In this document: positions 52,953 through 62,022 of the stretch, one piece after another
Position numbering within the stretch: the stretch's first letter is position 1
Layout of the letters: every line of letters begins with the position of its first letter
Origin: Stenotrophomonas maltophilia
GTDB taxonomy: Bacteria; Pseudomonadota; Gammaproteobacteria; Xanthomonadales; Xanthomonadaceae
NCBI GenBank assembly: GCA_002364755.1
Contig: DEZI01000037.1
Span: 58,229 to 122,228, forward strand
DNA: 64,000 nt
Reading direction: 5' to 3'
Program-made: the position numbers and the translations under genes
Notes under the pieces: generated by a model
Told to the model about the DNA's origin: nothing
The model's database searches: none
What the model saw: only the letters and a program-made list of their open reading frames with translations

Positions 52953-54200
52953 ATGAATTTCCTCCTTCGTTCGGCGGCCCTGCTGGCCGCACTGGCGTGT
53001 GCACCTGCGGCGTGGGCGATCAGCCTGCAGGACGCGCAACGTGCCATGGATGCGCACAACCCGGACCTGCGCGCGGCAGCGCTGGAACTGCGCGGTGCGC
53101 AGGGTGATGCGCTGACCGCTGCATTGCGGCCTGCAGCGGAACTGTCGCTGGGCACCAGCAAGATAAGCCCGAAGCACGGCGTCGGCGGCGGCCGCTGGCA
53201 GGACAAGCGCGTCGACAGAACCCTCGGCCTGGGCTTTACCTGGGAACGCGGCGGCAAACGAACGCTGCGCATGCGCCAGGCCGATGCGCTGGTGGAGGCG
53301 GCCGGGCTGGAACAGCTGGACATGCGCCGCCGGCAGCAGGTGGCCCTGCACGAAGCCTATTTCAGGCTGAAGGCCGCGCAGGACGTACGGGACATTGCCG
53401 AGGCCAACCGCCGCAGTTCGGCCGAGCAAATGGCCGCTGCGGAGCGGCAGGTCGCCAGCGGTGCAATGGCCCCCGTGGATCGTGCCCGCCTTGCCGTGGA
53501 TGACCTCGCGGTGGCCGATGCGGCACGCGAAGCAGCGCTGGACCTGCGCGATGCGCAGCACACCCTGGCCCTGCTGCTGGGCAGGGAGGAAAGCACCTCT
53601 CTCAGTGCGGACGACGCGTGGCCCGACACCAGCACGGAAGCGGCTGGCAGCGCCGCCGACCCGCAGCAGCGGGTGGACCTGCGCGCCGCACGCTCGCGTC
53701 TGGCCGCGGCCGATGCGGGTGTGGCGCTTGCCCGCAGCGAACGCGGCCGCGATATCCAGTGGGGCGTGGAGGCCGAGCGCGAGCCGACCGACATCAATGG
53801 CGTGACCTGGGGCGTGTCGGTGACGATCCCGCTGGGGGCGCCGTCGCGCGCGCAGGGGGGTATCCAGCGTGCCGAGGCCGACCGCGATGTCGCCGCACTG
53901 GAGCTGCATGCGCTGCAGCGCCAGACCTGGGCCGAGCTGGACCAGCTGCAGGCCGGCGCCGATGCCGCCGCGCAGCGCCGCCGGGATTACGAGGGGCTGC
54001 AGGCCGACAGTGCGCGCAAGGCCGTGCAGGGCATCGAACTGGCCTATCGCCGCGGCGCCGCCAGCCTGACCGACCTGTTGGACGCGCGCCGCAGCTGGCG
54101 TGAGTTCGAGGCCGCGCTGATCCAGGCGCGTGCCGACCATGCCATTGCACTGGCGCGCTGGAGCGCCGCCACGTCCGTTGCCGAAGGAGAGACCCTGTGA
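52953..54200 (+). CDS. CzcC/CusC-type outer-membrane efflux protein
   Basis: 415 residues with a signal peptide (LLRSAALLAALACAPAAWA). TolC-family helical pattern: ISLQDAQRAMDAHNPDLRAAALELRGAQ near the N-terminus, and repeated long helices with AEQMAAAERQVASGAMAPVDRARLAVDDLAVADA and AYRRGAASLTDLLDARRSW. It should form the outer-membrane duct of the tripartite efflux pump. The next gene overlaps by 4 bases. Confidence 0.88.
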   Translation: MNFLLRSAALLAALACAPAAWAISLQDAQRAMDAHNPDLRAAALELRGAQGDALTAALRPAAELSLGTSKISPKHGVGGGRWQDKRVDRTLGLGFTWERGGKRTLRMRQADALVEAAGLEQLDMRRRQQVALHEAYFRLKAAQDVRDIAEANRRSSAEQMAAAERQVASGAMAPVDRARLAVDDLAVADAAREAALDLRDAQHTLALLLGREESTSLSADDAWPDTSTEAAGSAADPQQRVDLRAARSRLAAADAGVALARSERGRDIQWGVEAEREPTDINGVTWGVSVTIPLGAPSRAQGGIQRAEADRDVAALELHALQRQTWAELDQLQAGADAAAQRRRDYEGLQADSARKAVQGIELAYRRGAASLTDLLDARRSWREFEAALIQARADHAIALARWSAATSVAEGETL

Positions 54201-55390
54201 TCCCGCTTGCCGCCACTCAACCGCGTGCGCGCCGCGCATTGCTGCCTGCGCTGCTCGCGCTGGCCCTGCTGTCCGGCTGCGGGCGCGAACCGGCCACCTA
54301 TGGCGATGGCGCGCCGGTGGTCAGTGCCGGGCAGATCCAGTTCCCGGCCGACAGCCGCCAGCTAGATGTACTGCGCAGCGAAGCCGTGAGCGAGGGTGCC
54401 AGTGCCTCGCTGCAGTTGCCGGGCCGGGTGGTCTGGGACGAAACACGCTCCAGTGCGCTGCGCGCGCCGTTGCCGGGCCAGGTCTCGCGCATCGAGGCGC
54501 AGCCGGGGCAGAAGGTCAAGGCTGGCCAGGTCATCGCCTGGATCACCTCGCCGGAGTTCGGCCAGGCGCAGGCCGAAGGCGTACGCGGTCGCGCCGAGCT
54601 GCAGCAGGCCCGTCGCGAACTGGAGCGCACCCGCGAGCTGCATGCCGCCGGCGTGGCCTCGGGCCGCGAAATGGACGAGGCCGAAGCGCATTTCGCCGGC
54701 AGCCAGGCCGACCATGCACGCGCCGCCGCGTTCGCCACCGTCTATGGCAATGGCAACCGCGTGGACCAGCGCCTGCCGCTGCGTGCGCCCATCGACGGCG
54801 TACTGGTGGAGCGACGGATGAGCCCGGGCATGAACGTGGGTCCCGATGGCGAGCACCCGCTGGCAGTGATCGGTGATCCCGACCGCCTGTGGCTGTTGCT
54901 GGACGTTCCCGAGAGCCTGGCCGGACGCCTGCAGCCGGGCATGGCGGTGCGCGTGCCGGCTGCCGATGGCAGCACGCTGCAGGCGACCCTGCAGCATGTG
55001 GATGACTTCGTCGACAGCGAGCGCCGAGTGGTGCAGGCGCGCGCCGCGCTGGACAACCACGGCCGCAGCTTCAAGGCGGGGCAGTACGTGCGCGCCCAGG
55101 TGGCGCTGCCGGCACAGGGTGGCGTGTCGGTGCCGGATGCCGCCGTGTTGCTGATCGATGGCAAGCAGGTCGTGTTCGTGGACGAAGGCAGGGGCCACTA
55201 CGCGCGTCGCGCCGTGCAGGCCGAGGAGCTGGGTGACGGGCGCCTGTGGGTGCGTGAAGGGCTGGCAGCCGGCAACCGCGTGGTGGTCGAGGGCGGTCTG
55301 CTGCTGCAGCAGCTGGTGGACAACGCGCCGGCTCCGGCGACGGCTCCTCCCGCAAACGCCGCTCAAGCCGGGGGGCATGCCGCACCATGA
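54197..55390 (+). CDS. RND efflux periplasmic adaptor lipoprotein
   Basis: 397 residues, GTG start at 54197 overlapping the previous stop. A lipobox (ALLSGC, Cys28) predicts a membrane-anchored lipoprotein. Membrane-fusion-protein order: barrel-sandwich half (GRVVWDETRSSALRAPLPGQVSRIEAQPGQKVKAGQVIAWI), helical hairpin (AELQQARRELERTRELHAAGVASGREMDEAEAHF), second lipoyl half (LPLRAPIDGVLVERRMSPGMNV) and beta-barrel. It links the inner-membrane pump to the outer-membrane duct. No His-rich metal-binding N-terminus as in some CzcB is seen. Confidence 0.9.
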   Translation: MIPLAATQPRARRALLPALLALALLSGCGREPATYGDGAPVVSAGQIQFPADSRQLDVLRSEAVSEGASASLQLPGRVVWDETRSSALRAPLPGQVSRIEAQPGQKVKAGQVIAWITSPEFGQAQAEGVRGRAELQQARRELERTRELHAAGVASGREMDEAEAHFAGSQADHARAAAFATVYGNGNRVDQRLPLRAPIDGVLVERRMSPGMNVGPDGEHPLAVIGDPDRLWLLLDVPESLAGRLQPGMAVRVPAADGSTLQATLQHVDDFVDSERRVVQARAALDNHGRSFKAGQYVRAQVALPAQGGVSVPDAAVLLIDGKQVVFVDEGRGHYARRAVQAEELGDGRLWVREGLAAGNRVVVEGGLLLQQLVDNAPAPATAPPANAAQAGGHAAP

Positions 55391-58300
55391 TCGATCGCCT
55401 GATTGCCTGCTGCCTGCGCCAGCCGCTGATGGTGATGCTGGCGCTGCTGCTGTTCATCGGTGCCGGCATCGCTGCGTTCCGCGTACTGCCGGTGGAAGCC
55501 TTCCCCGATGTGTCCGATACCCAGGTGACCGTGGTCTCGCTGCACCCGGGTCGCGCCGCGGAGGAGGTCGAGCGCGAAGTCACCATGCCGCTGGAAGTGG
55601 CACTGTCGGGCATCCCGCACTCGGTGCGGGTGTTCTCGCATACGCAGTTCGGCCTGTCGATGATCATCCTGACCTTCGACGACAAGGCCGATGACTACTT
55701 TGCGCGCCAGCAGGTGATGGAACGCCTGCAGGGCGTGGACCTGCCCGAGGGCGTGACCCCCGAGCTGGAGGCGATGAGTTCGGCGGTGGGGGAGATCTAC
55801 CGCTACGTGCTGAAGGCCCCGCACATGAGCCCCACCGAGCTGCGCACCGTGCAGGAGTGGGTGATGGAGCGTGGCCTGCGCACCGTGCCCGGCGTGGCCG
55901 ACGTGATCAGCTTCGGCGGCTATGCGCGTACGTTCCAGGTCAAGCCGGATCTGGACAAGCTGCGTGACCGTGGCATCAGCCTCGGCGAATTCTCCGAAGC
56001 ACTGGAGAAGGGCAGCTCCAATGCCGGTGGCGGTTATGTGGAGCGTGGCCAGCAGCAGTTCCTGATCCGCGGCGTCGGCCTGATGCGCACGCCTGCCGAT
56101 ATCGGCAGCGTGGTGGTCGCACAGAAAGGCGGCACGCCGGTGCTGGTGCGCGACCTGGCCAGCATCGCCGATACCGGGCTGCCGCGGCAGGGCCTGGTCG
56201 GCCAGGACGACAACGACGATGCGGTGTTCGGCATGGTGCTGATGCGCAAGGGCGAGAATCCGTCCGATGTGCTCGACGCCCTGCATGCGCGCGTGGCCGG
56301 GATCGAGGCCAACCAGCTGCCGGCAGGCATCAGCATCGAGCCGTTCTACGACCGCTCGTGGCTGGTCTCGACCACGCTGAAGACGGTGTTCCGCAACCTG
56401 CTGGAAGGCGCAGTGCTGGTCTTCCTGGTGCTGTGGCTGTTCCTCTACAACGCCCGCGCCGCGCTGATCGTGGCGGCGATGATGCCGCTGGCCCTGCTGT
56501 CGACCTTCCTCGGCCTGCACCTGTGGGGCGTGCCGGCGAACCTGCTGTCGCTGGGGGCGATGGATTTCGGCATCATCATCGACGGTGCGGTGATCGTCAC
56601 CGAGCACATCGTTTCGCGCCTGTCCGCGCTGCCGCGTACGGCAGACCGCAAGACACGGTTCTCCACCGTGCTGTCGGCGGCCTCGGAAGTCGGGCGGCCG
56701 ACCTTCTTCTCGATGCTGATCATCATCGCCGCGCATATCCCGATCTTCACCCTGCAGCGGCAGGAAGGCCGGATGTTCGCACCGATGGCCTACTCGGTGA
56801 CCTCGGCGCTGATCGGTGCGCTGATCCTGGCGCTGACCGTGGTGCCGCTGTTCTGCTTCTGGTGGCTGCGCCGCGACCGCATGCGCGGCGAGAACCGGCT
56901 GATGGGCCGCCTGACCGGCTGGTACCAGCCGGTGCTGGAGCGTGCGCTGGCCCGTCCGCGGGCGGTGGTGCTGACCGCCGTCGCGCTGCTGGTCGGTACG
57001 CTGGCGCTGGGCACGCGATTGGGGTCTGAGTTCCTGCCGGAGCTGGATGAGGGCTCGATCTGGCTGACCGCCACGCTCGACCCCAGCACCAGCCTGGCCG
57101 AGGCGCAGCAGCAGTCGCGGCGCATCCGCGAACTGGTGAATACCTATCCGCAGGTCTCCACGGTGGTGGCCAAGCTGGGCCGTCCTGAGGATGGCTCCGA
57201 TGCCAAGGGCGCGAACCAGATCGAGGCGCTGGTGGCGCTGAAGCCGGAGAAGGAATGGCCGAAGGGCGTGGACAAGCGGCAGCTGATCGCCGACCTGCAG
57301 CGCACCTTGGAGCAGCGCATTCCAGGACCGGAGTTCTCGATCTCGCAGCCGGTGCGCGACAACATCCTGGAGAGCATCTCGCAGATCAAGGGCCAGGTCG
57401 TGATCAAGGTCAGCGGTGCCGACCTGGAGGTGCTGAACCGGGAAGCCCAGGCCATCCTCGGCCAGGTGCGCGGCGTGGACGGCGTGGAGAGCGCCTTCAT
57501 CGACCGCGATGGCTCGCTGCCGCAGCTGCAGGTGCAGATCGATCGTGATCGTGCCGCGCGCTATGGCCTGAACGTGCGTGACATCGATGAGGTGATCGAG
57601 ACCGCGCTGGGCGGCCGCGAAGTGGGCGAGCTGTGGGAGGGCGACCGGAAGTTCCCGATCACCCTGCGCCTGGACGATGCCGACCGTGACCTGCAGCGCC
57701 TGCGCATGGTGCCGGTGGGCATCGGCGATGGGCATACCGTGACCCTGTCCGACGTCGCCGATTTCCAGATTGACAGCGGTGCGATCAACATCTCGCGCGA
57801 GAACGCACAGCGGGTGAAGGCGGTGAGCATCTTCATCGCCGGGCGTGACATGGGCAGCGTAGTGGCCGACATGCGTGCGCGGGTGGATGCCAGCGTGACG
57901 CTGCCCGAGGGCTACCGCCTGGAGTGGTCGGGCGAGTTCGAGAACCAGCAGCGCGCGATGAAGCGGCTGGGCTGGGTGATCCCGCTGTCGGTGCTGATCA
58001 TCTTCGTGCTGCTGTTTGATGCGTTCAAGGACATCAGCAGTGCGGCGCTGATCCTGGCCAACGTGCCGCTGGCGATGATCGGTGGCATCCTTGCCCTGTG
58101 GCTGACCGGCATTCCGTTGTCGGTGTCGGCGGCGATCGGTTTCATCGCCTTGTTCGGGCAGGCGGTATTGAACGGCGTGGTGATGCTCAGCCGGTTTGCC
58201 CAGCTGCGCGAGCAGGGCATGGACCTGCTGCAGTCGGTGGTGCAGGGCTCGCTGCAGCGCCTGCGCACGGTGCTGATGACGGCGCTGCTGGCGATGTTCG

Positions 58301-58461
58301 GGTTGCTGCCGATGGCCACCTCGCACGCGATCGGTGCCGAGACGCAGAAGCCGCTGGCGGTGGTGGTGATCGGCGGCCTGCTGTCGGCGATGCTGCTGAC
58401 CCTGCTGGTGCTGCCCACGCTGTACTACTGGGTGCACAGCCGCCGCGCCGCGAACCGGTAG
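55387..58461 (+). CDS. heavy-metal RND efflux pump (CzcA/CusA family)
   Basis: 1024 residues, 12 predicted membrane helices. The HME-RND signature is intact: Asp393, Asp399 and Glu406 in DFGIIIDGAVIVTEH, with exactly the spacing of CzcA Asp402/Asp408/Glu415 used for proton relay. EDD-type and FDDKADDYFARQQV porter regions are normal, and the loop ENLLSLGAMDF-like NLLSLGAMDF is present. The substrate (Zn/Co/Cd versus Cu/Ag) cannot be fixed from the motifs I could read. The TAG stop is the GTAG head of a REP at 58458-58481. Confidence 0.92.
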   Translation: MIDRLIACCLRQPLMVMLALLLFIGAGIAAFRVLPVEAFPDVSDTQVTVVSLHPGRAAEEVEREVTMPLEVALSGIPHSVRVFSHTQFGLSMIILTFDDKADDYFARQQVMERLQGVDLPEGVTPELEAMSSAVGEIYRYVLKAPHMSPTELRTVQEWVMERGLRTVPGVADVISFGGYARTFQVKPDLDKLRDRGISLGEFSEALEKGSSNAGGGYVERGQQQFLIRGVGLMRTPADIGSVVVAQKGGTPVLVRDLASIADTGLPRQGLVGQDDNDDAVFGMVLMRKGENPSDVLDALHARVAGIEANQLPAGISIEPFYDRSWLVSTTLKTVFRNLLEGAVLVFLVLWLFLYNARAALIVAAMMPLALLSTFLGLHLWGVPANLLSLGAMDFGIIIDGAVIVTEHIVSRLSALPRTADRKTRFSTVLSAASEVGRPTFFSMLIIIAAHIPIFTLQRQEGRMFAPMAYSVTSALIGALILALTVVPLFCFWWLRRDRMRGENRLMGRLTGWYQPVLERALARPRAVVLTAVALLVGTLALGTRLGSEFLPELDEGSIWLTATLDPSTSLAEAQQQSRRIRELVNTYPQVSTVVAKLGRPEDGSDAKGANQIEALVALKPEKEWPKGVDKRQLIADLQRTLEQRIPGPEFSISQPVRDNILESISQIKGQVVIKVSGADLEVLNREAQAILGQVRGVDGVESAFIDRDGSLPQLQVQIDRDRAARYGLNVRDIDEVIETALGGREVGELWEGDRKFPITLRLDDADRDLQRLRMVPVGIGDGHTVTLSDVADFQIDSGAINISRENAQRVKAVSIFIAGRDMGSVVADMRARVDASVTLPEGYRLEWSGEFENQQRAMKRLGWVIPLSVLIIFVLLFDAFKDISSAALILANVPLAMIGGILALWLTGIPLSVSAAIGFIALFGQAVLNGVVMLSRFAQLREQGMDLLQSVVQGSLQRLRTVLMTALLAMFGLLPMATSHAIGAETQKPLAVVVIGGLLSAMLLTLLVLPTLYYWVHSRRAANR

Positions 58462-58514
58462 GTGCAAACCTTGGTTGGCACAATCCATATCCGCCGGGCA
58501 TGGCCCGGCACTAC
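58458..58514. repeat. REP pair after the RND pump gene
   Basis: GTAGGTGCAAACCTTGGTTGGCAC (58458-58481, slightly mismatched) followed by an inverted GCCGGGCATGGCCCGGC ending CACTAC (58493-58514). The first GTAG is the pump gene's stop codon. Confidence 0.8.
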
Positions 58515-58527
58515 CGGTGGACGGCCA

Positions 58528-58785
58528 TCACCCCACCACCATTGTCTGCGCTTCCAGTGCTTCCATGCCCCACGCGCCGCTCTCGCGGCCAGTGCCCGAC
58601 TGCTTCATGCCGCCGAACGGGGCCAGCGGCTCGTGCCGCAGCGTATTCACCAGCACGCGGCCGGACTGGATCTTCCGCGCCACCGCCGTCGCATGTGCTT
58701 CATCTGCGCCGATCACCAGCGCGCTCAGGCCGTAAGGCGTGTCATTGGCGATCGCCACCGCCTCGGCGGTCAGGCCGGTGGCGGC
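58528..58785 (-). pseudogene. 3' remnant of an aldehyde dehydrogenase gene
   Basis: About 83 C-terminal residues of an ALDH-superfamily protein remain. EAVAIANDTPYGLSALVIG, ARKIQSGRVLVNT, and LAPFGGMKQSGTGRESGAWGMEALE match the C-terminal cofactor/oligomerisation region. The catalytic Cys and Glu lie in the missing part. The frame ends at TGA 58528-58530. The homology begins near 58785, where a LysR-like remnant begins on the opposite strand. Confidence 0.75.
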
Positions 58786-59004
58786 CTGGCGTTCCTGTCC
58801 GAATGGCATATCCATATCCGCGAGGACCTGGACAGCGGCGCGCTGGTGCCGGTGCTGGATGCCTGGTGCCCGCCGTTCCCGGGTCTGTACCTGTATTTTC
58901 CCGGCCACTGTCACCTGCCGCCCGCGTTGAAGGCCTTCGCCGACCTGCTGCGCGAACGCGACGCGCAGGGTCTGGCCCCGACGCCGGGTAGATTCCAACC
59001 TTAG
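58785..59004 (+). pseudogene. 3' remnant of a LysR-type regulator gene
   Basis: About 70 C-terminal residues with the LysR substrate-domain end: AFLSEWHI, DLDSGALVPVLDAWCPPFPGLYLYFP, and ALKAFADLLRERD. No helix-turn-helix is present. It starts back to back with the ALDH remnant and ends at a TAG at 59002-59004 within a REP. The most economical explanation is a deletion that removed the facing 5' ends of a divergent regulator/dehydrogenase pair. Confidence 0.65.
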
Positions 59005-59042
59005 TTGGCACGTCGGGAACTTCCACCAAGGTGGACGACTAC
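58988..59042. repeat. REP dimer between LysR remnant and MerC-like gene
   Basis: GTAGATTCCAACCTTAGTTGG (58988 onward) with an inverted partner CCACCAAGGTGGACGACTAC ending at 59042. The CTAC at 59039-59042 gives the complement TAG stop of the minus-strand MerC-like gene. Confidence 0.8.
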
Positions 59043-59509
59043 CGGTGCAACGCCCTCCGGTTGAGGATGTGGGCGGTGGCCAGCAGCACGCCGCCGCAGG
59101 CGGTCGCCACGCCATGCCAGACCAGCGATTCCTTCAGCGGCATGTACAGCGAGGACGCCAGCAGCGTGACCGCGCCGCAGGCCGCCAGCCGCAGCGGTCG
59201 CCACTGCTGGTGGCGACGCCAGCCCGACACGGTGCTGGCCATGGCCACGGTGGAGGCGACCACGGCGAACACCCATTCCCAGCGCGACATCACCAGCAGC
59301 GCGGTCATCGCGCCGTGGGCCGGGTGCTGGAACGAGCGCAGGGCCATCATCGCCGCCGGCACGAAGGCCAGCAGCAGGGGCAGGGTGATGCAGTGCGCGG
59401 CGCAGGCCAGGGACAGCCAGGCGCCAGCGAGGTCGAGACGGGGGTGCCAGCGTGCCGAAGCTGGCGGCTGGGGCAGCGCCCTTGCGGACGGTGTGGGGAT
59501 GTGGTCCAT
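59039..59509 (-). CDS. MerC-domain membrane protein
   Basis: 156 residues, four predicted membrane helices (LAGAWLSLACAAHCITLPLLLAF, WEWVFAVVASTVAMASTVSGW and two more). MerC-type cysteines C36 and C40 lie in the first helix (CAAHC), and the region resembles MerC mercury/metal importers. Here it stands in a putative zinc locus, so zinc uptake rather than mercury transport is likely. The ATG at 59509 overlaps the edge of the putative Zur operator. Its stop lies in a REP. Confidence 0.8.
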   Translation of the reverse strand: MDHIPTPSARALPQPPASARWHPRLDLAGAWLSLACAAHCITLPLLLAFVPAAMMALRSFQHPAHGAMTALLVMSRWEWVFAVVASTVAMASTVSGWRRHQQWRPLRLAACGAVTLLASSLYMPLKESLVWHGVATACGGVLLATAHILNRRALHR

Positions 59510-59530
59510 AATGTTACATAGTAACAACGT
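59508..59530. promoter_or_regulatory. putative Zur operator between divergent zinc genes
   Basis: TGTTACATAGTAACA at 59512-59526 is a perfect 15-base palindrome in a 32-base intergenic gap, within an AATGTTAC...GTAAC context like the Zur consensus of gammaproteobacteria. One dimer could repress both the MerC-like gene and the zrg-like operon. Both start codons lie within about 17 bases of it. Confidence 0.6.
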
Positions 59531-59541
59531 TGGAGTCCTCA

Positions 59542-60081
59542 ATGAAGCGTTCCGTTTTGCTGTTCCTGTTGTTTGCAGCTCCTGCAGTGCAGGCACATGA
59601 CGTGCGTCAGCCAGGCGCCCACGTGCATGGCCAGGCCCTGGTCGACCTGGCCGTGGACCAGGGCACCCTTGAACTGGCCCTGCAGGCGCCGGGCATCGGC
59701 ATCCTCGACTTCGAGCGACCGCCGGCCAATGCCACCGAACAGGCGGCGCTGGACGCGGCACTGGCCACGCTCAAGCGCGGCGACTGGTTGACCCTGCCCA
59801 CCGCAGCGCAGTGCACGCCGCTGAAACGTGACGCGCGCGCCGAGGGCTTTGCCGCCGCCGCGCCAGCCACTGCCGCTACGCCGGCCAAACACACCCATGC
59901 CGGCTTCAACGCCGAACTGCGCTACCAGTGCGCCAACCCGGCCGCGCTGCGCGTGTTGGTGCTGGCCTTGCCGAAGGCCTTCCCGAACCTGCAGGAGGTC
60001 ATTGTCAACAGCGCGACGGCGGCCGGCCAGGGCCGCACCGTGCTCAACGCCGAGAACCTGCGCGTGGTGCTGGCCCCATGA
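59542..60081 (+). CDS. zrgA: ZrgA-like DUF2796 periplasmic protein
   Basis: 179 residues with signal peptide (MKRSVLLFLLFAAPAVQA). The mature N-terminus carries histidines (HDVRQPGAHVHGQ, H19, H27, H29), plausible zinc ligands, and DUF2796 blocks ALVDLAVDQGTLELALQAPG and NLQEVIVNSATAAGQG. In Vibrio cholerae the DUF2796 protein ZrgA is the periplasmic component of a Zur-regulated zinc uptake system. The next gene overlaps by 4 bases. The gene is 16 bases from the putative Zur box. Confidence 0.8.
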   Translation: MKRSVLLFLLFAAPAVQAHDVRQPGAHVHGQALVDLAVDQGTLELALQAPGIGILDFERPPANATEQAALDAALATLKRGDWLTLPTAAQCTPLKRDARAEGFAAAAPATAATPAKHTHAGFNAELRYQCANPAALRVLVLALPKAFPNLQEVIVNSATAAGQGRTVLNAENLRVVLAP

Positions 60082-60773
60082 ACGCCGCCGCCGTGATCGC
60101 ACTGGATCAGGTGCGTTTCAGCTACGGCGGGCGCACCGTGCTGGACATTCCGCAGCTGCGCATCGCGGCCGGCAGCAGCGTGCTGCTGCGCGGTGCCAGC
60201 GGTTCCGGCAAGAGCACCCTGCTGGGCCTGCTGGCTGGTGTGTTGTGCCCCGAACAAGGCGAGGTGGGGGTGGCCGGTACGGCCGTGCACGCCCTGAAGC
60301 CAGCGGCGCGCGACCGCTTCCGCGCCAATCAGCTCGGTGTGATCTTCCAGCAGTTCAACCTGCTGCCCTTCCTCAGCGTGCGCGACAACATCGCGCTCGG
60401 CCTGCGCTTCTCCCCCGCGCGCAGCGCACGGGTCGGTGGCCCGCTGGAGGATGAGATCCTCCGCCTGCTGCAGGCCCTACACCTGGACCCGGACCTGCTG
60501 CAGCGACGTGCCGGTACCCTCAGCGTCGGACAGCAGCAGCGCGTGGCGGCAGCGCGCGCGCTGATCGGTCGCCCCGCGGTGCTGCTCGCCGATGAGCCGA
60601 CCTCGGCACTGGACCGCGAAGCGGCCACCGCCTTCCTGCAGCTGATGGCCGCGCAATGTGCAGCGGCCGGTACCACTGCGGTGGTGGTCAGCCATGACGA
60701 CAGCCTGCAACCGCTGTTCGACCGCGTCGTGCAGCTGCAGGACATCAACCACGCCGGAGCCGCCCATGTTTGA
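60078..60773 (+). CDS. ABC transporter ATPase (LolD/MacB type) of zinc operon
   Basis: 231 residues. Walker A GASGSGKS (39-46), Q-loop IFQQFNLLPFLSV, signature LSVGQQQR, Walker B VLLADEP and H-loop SHDD are intact. The ATPase belongs to the short MacB/LolD type that pairs with an FtsX-like permease, which is the next gene (8-base overlap). Together they would form the energising half of the Zrg-like uptake system. Confidence 0.88.
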   Translation: MNAAAVIALDQVRFSYGGRTVLDIPQLRIAAGSSVLLRGASGSGKSTLLGLLAGVLCPEQGEVGVAGTAVHALKPAARDRFRANQLGVIFQQFNLLPFLSVRDNIALGLRFSPARSARVGGPLEDEILRLLQALHLDPDLLQRRAGTLSVGQQQRVAAARALIGRPAVLLADEPTSALDREAATAFLQLMAAQCAAAGTTAVVVSHDDSLQPLFDRVVQLQDINHAGAAHV

Positions 60774-62019
60774 ACTTGCCTGGGCCAGCCTGCGCAGCCG
60801 TGCGCTGAGCGTGTCCCTGACCGTCCTGGTCATCACCCTCAGCGTGACTCTGCTGCTGGGCGTGGAGCGCGTGCGCGTGCAGGCCCATGAGGGTTTCGCC
60901 AGCACCGTTTCGGGCACCGACCTGATCGTCGGCGCGCGCTCGGGGCCGGTGAACCTGCTGCTGTATTCGGTGTTCCACATCGGCGACCCGACCAACAACG
61001 TGTCCTGGCAGTCCTACCAGGAGCTGTCGACGCTGCCGCAGGTGAAGTGGGCGGTGCCGCTGTCGCTGGGTGATTCCTGGCGCGGCTACCGGGTGATCGG
61101 CACCACCGGCGGCTACTTCGAGCACTACCGCTACGGTGCCGGGCATACGTTGGCCTTCGGTGAGGGCAAGCCCTTCGATGATCTGTACGATGCGGTGGTC
61201 GGCGCCGATGTCGCCCGCGCGCAGGGCGTGCAGGTGGGCGATGAGATGGTGCTCGCCCACGGTACTGCCGCGGTGACGCTGGCCAAGCATGCCGACAAGC
61301 CATTCCGTATCAGCGGCGTGCTGCAGCGGACCGGCACGCCGGTGGATTCGTCGGTGCTGGTGTCGTTGCCGGCGATCGAGGCCATCCACATGGACTGGCG
61401 TTCGGGCGTGCAGCTGCGCGGGCACAAGGTCAGCGCCGAACAGGCGCGGCACCTGGACCTGACCCCGACCAGCATCACCGCCTTCATGCTCGGCCTGAAT
61501 TCGCGCATCGCCACGTTCTCGGTGCAGCGCGCGATCAACGACTACCCCGACGAGGCACTGCTGGCGATCCTGCCCGGCGTGACCCTGCAGCAGCTGTGGC
61601 AGTCGCTGGGCACGGCCGAGCGGGCGCTGCAGCTGATCAGTGCGATGGTGGTGCTGCTGGGCCTGGTCTCGCTGGTGGCGCTGCTGGTGTCGACCCTGCA
61701 GGAGCGCCGTCGCGAGATGGCGGTGCTGCGCGCCACCGGTGCACGGCCACGCTACATCGCCGGCCTGCTGGTGCTGGAAGCGGTGGCGACCAGCGGCATG
61801 GCCTGCGTGCTGGCGTTGGCCATCCTGGTGGCCGCCAGCCTTGCCGGGCGCGGCTGGGCGCTTGCCAACTTCGGCCTGTCGATCACCCATGTCTGGCCGG
61901 ATCTGCGCGAGCTGGCGTGGGTGGGCGGGGTGCTGGTGCTGAGTGCCGTGGCTGGTCTGGTGCCGGCCTTGCTGGCCTATCGGCGCACCCTGGCCGATGG
62001 CCTGTCGGCGGAAGCCTGA
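60766..62019 (+). CDS. FtsX/MacB-like ABC permease of zinc operon
   Basis: 417 residues. N-terminal membrane helix (LSVSLTVLVITLSVTLLLGV), a large periplasmic domain with VSGTDLIVGARSGPVNLLLYSVFHIGDPTNNVS, and a C-terminal FtsX domain of three helices containing VSTLQERRREMAVLRATGARPR. This is the MacB-fold layout, but in Zrg systems it serves in zinc import. The ATG at 60766 overlaps the ATPase gene. Confidence 0.87.
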   Translation: MFELAWASLRSRALSVSLTVLVITLSVTLLLGVERVRVQAHEGFASTVSGTDLIVGARSGPVNLLLYSVFHIGDPTNNVSWQSYQELSTLPQVKWAVPLSLGDSWRGYRVIGTTGGYFEHYRYGAGHTLAFGEGKPFDDLYDAVVGADVARAQGVQVGDEMVLAHGTAAVTLAKHADKPFRISGVLQRTGTPVDSSVLVSLPAIEAIHMDWRSGVQLRGHKVSAEQARHLDLTPTSITAFMLGLNSRIATFSVQRAINDYPDEALLAILPGVTLQQLWQSLGTAERALQLISAMVVLLGLVSLVALLVSTLQERRREMAVLRATGARPRYIAGLLVLEAVATSGMACVLALAILVAASLAGRGWALANFGLSITHVWPDLRELAWVGGVLVLSAVAGLVPALLAYRRTLADGLSAEA

Positions 62020-62022
62020 GCG

